Assembly (NCBI GenBank): GCA_000434335.1
Contig: FR878216.1
Location: forward strand, 1-5,723
Source of the DNA: Clostridium sp. CAG:492
GTDB lineage: Bacteria > Bacillota > Clostridia > TANB77 > CAG-508
Direction of reading: 5' to 3'
Length of the DNA stretch: 5,723 bases
Shown here: positions 5,496-5,723 of the stretch, in pieces
How positions within the stretch are numbered: position 1 is the stretch's first letter
Layout of the letters: each line of letters starts with the position of its first letter
Made by a program: the position numbers and the translations under genes
The notes under the pieces: model-generated
Told to the model about the DNA's origin: nothing
Database searches by the model: none
What the model saw: only the letters and a program-made list of their open reading frames with translations

Positions 5496-5723
5496 TTAAA
5501 TTTCCATTTGTGTACTTAAAAAACTTGCTGCTGATTGTACTACTTTTTGTTCTACTTCTGTCATTTGACTGTTTGGCTCTTTTGAAAGTAAAATTACACT
5601 ACCTATTGATTCTCCATCTACAATTATTGGATATACAACTTGTGCATTTTTTGTTTTGTCACTATTTTCATTATTTGTTATAGGAATAGCTGTATTATTA
5701 TTATCTTTGCTTGTATAGTTTTC
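5496..5723 (-). CDS. spoVT: Stage V sporulation protein T, C-terminal part (partial at window edge)
   Basis: The last 75 residues of a protein whose start lies beyond the right edge. The end YPIIVDGESIGSVILLSK, then TEVEQKVVQSAASFLSTQME, closely matches my recollection of the C-terminal GAF domain of SpoVT, a forespore regulator acting with sigma-G. SpoVT is about 178 residues in Bacillus subtilis with an N-terminal AbrB-like DNA-binding domain, which would be outside this window. Residues 4-27 of the visible part are rich in Asn, Thr, Ser and Lys, which I take to be a variable loop of the GAF domain. This is the main evidence that the host is a spore-former. A different AbrB/GAF paralogue cannot be fully excluded without the N-terminus. 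Confidence 0.85.
   Translation of the reverse strand, partial: ENYTSKDNNNTAIPITNNENSDKTKNAQVVYPIIVDGESIGSVILLSKEPNSQMTEVEQKVVQSAASFLSTQMEI

Overview
The window is strongly A+T rich, with purine-rich Shine-Dalgarno sites, occasional TTG and GTG starts, sigma-A-like promoters and a sporulation gene. This points to an anaerobic, endospore-forming (or recently spore-forming) member of the Clostridia. It looks like ordinary chromosome: no insertion sequence, phage gene, CRISPR array, tRNA or rRNA is visible.

Left part (1-940): a Crp/Fnr-type regulator gene on the minus strand (89-718) is divergent from the nrdDG operon. A promoter at 55-83 fires leftwards out of the window. The 222-base divergent region holds two related 14-bp palindromic sites. 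One overlaps the -35 of the regulator's own promoter. The other sits about 40 bases upstream of the predicted nrdD start point, where there is a perfect -10 box but no -35 box. I infer that this regulator represses itself and activates nrdD.

Middle (941-3661): nrdD and nrdG encode the class III (oxygen-sensitive, glycyl-radical) ribonucleotide reductase and its radical-SAM activase, which make deoxyribonucleotides without oxygen. All the catalytic, zinc and radical residues I looked for are present. The operon ends in a perfect 18-bp hairpin that also serves a convergent minus-strand gene.

Right part (3661-5723), all minus strand, read from right to left: the 3' end of spoVT (sporulation regulator, GAF domain) with its terminator; a promoter; a 53-residue unrecognised gene; alr (alanine racemase, D-alanine for peptidoglycan); then an 84-residue cysteine-rich protein built of two copies of a C-x(12-13)-C-x2-C-x5-C module. 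This last gene has its own promoter, with one palindrome over the -35 and another over the -10.

The least explained items are the twin-module cysteine protein with its palindromic promoter, the paired operator sites between the regulator and nrdD, and the small gene ahead of alr.
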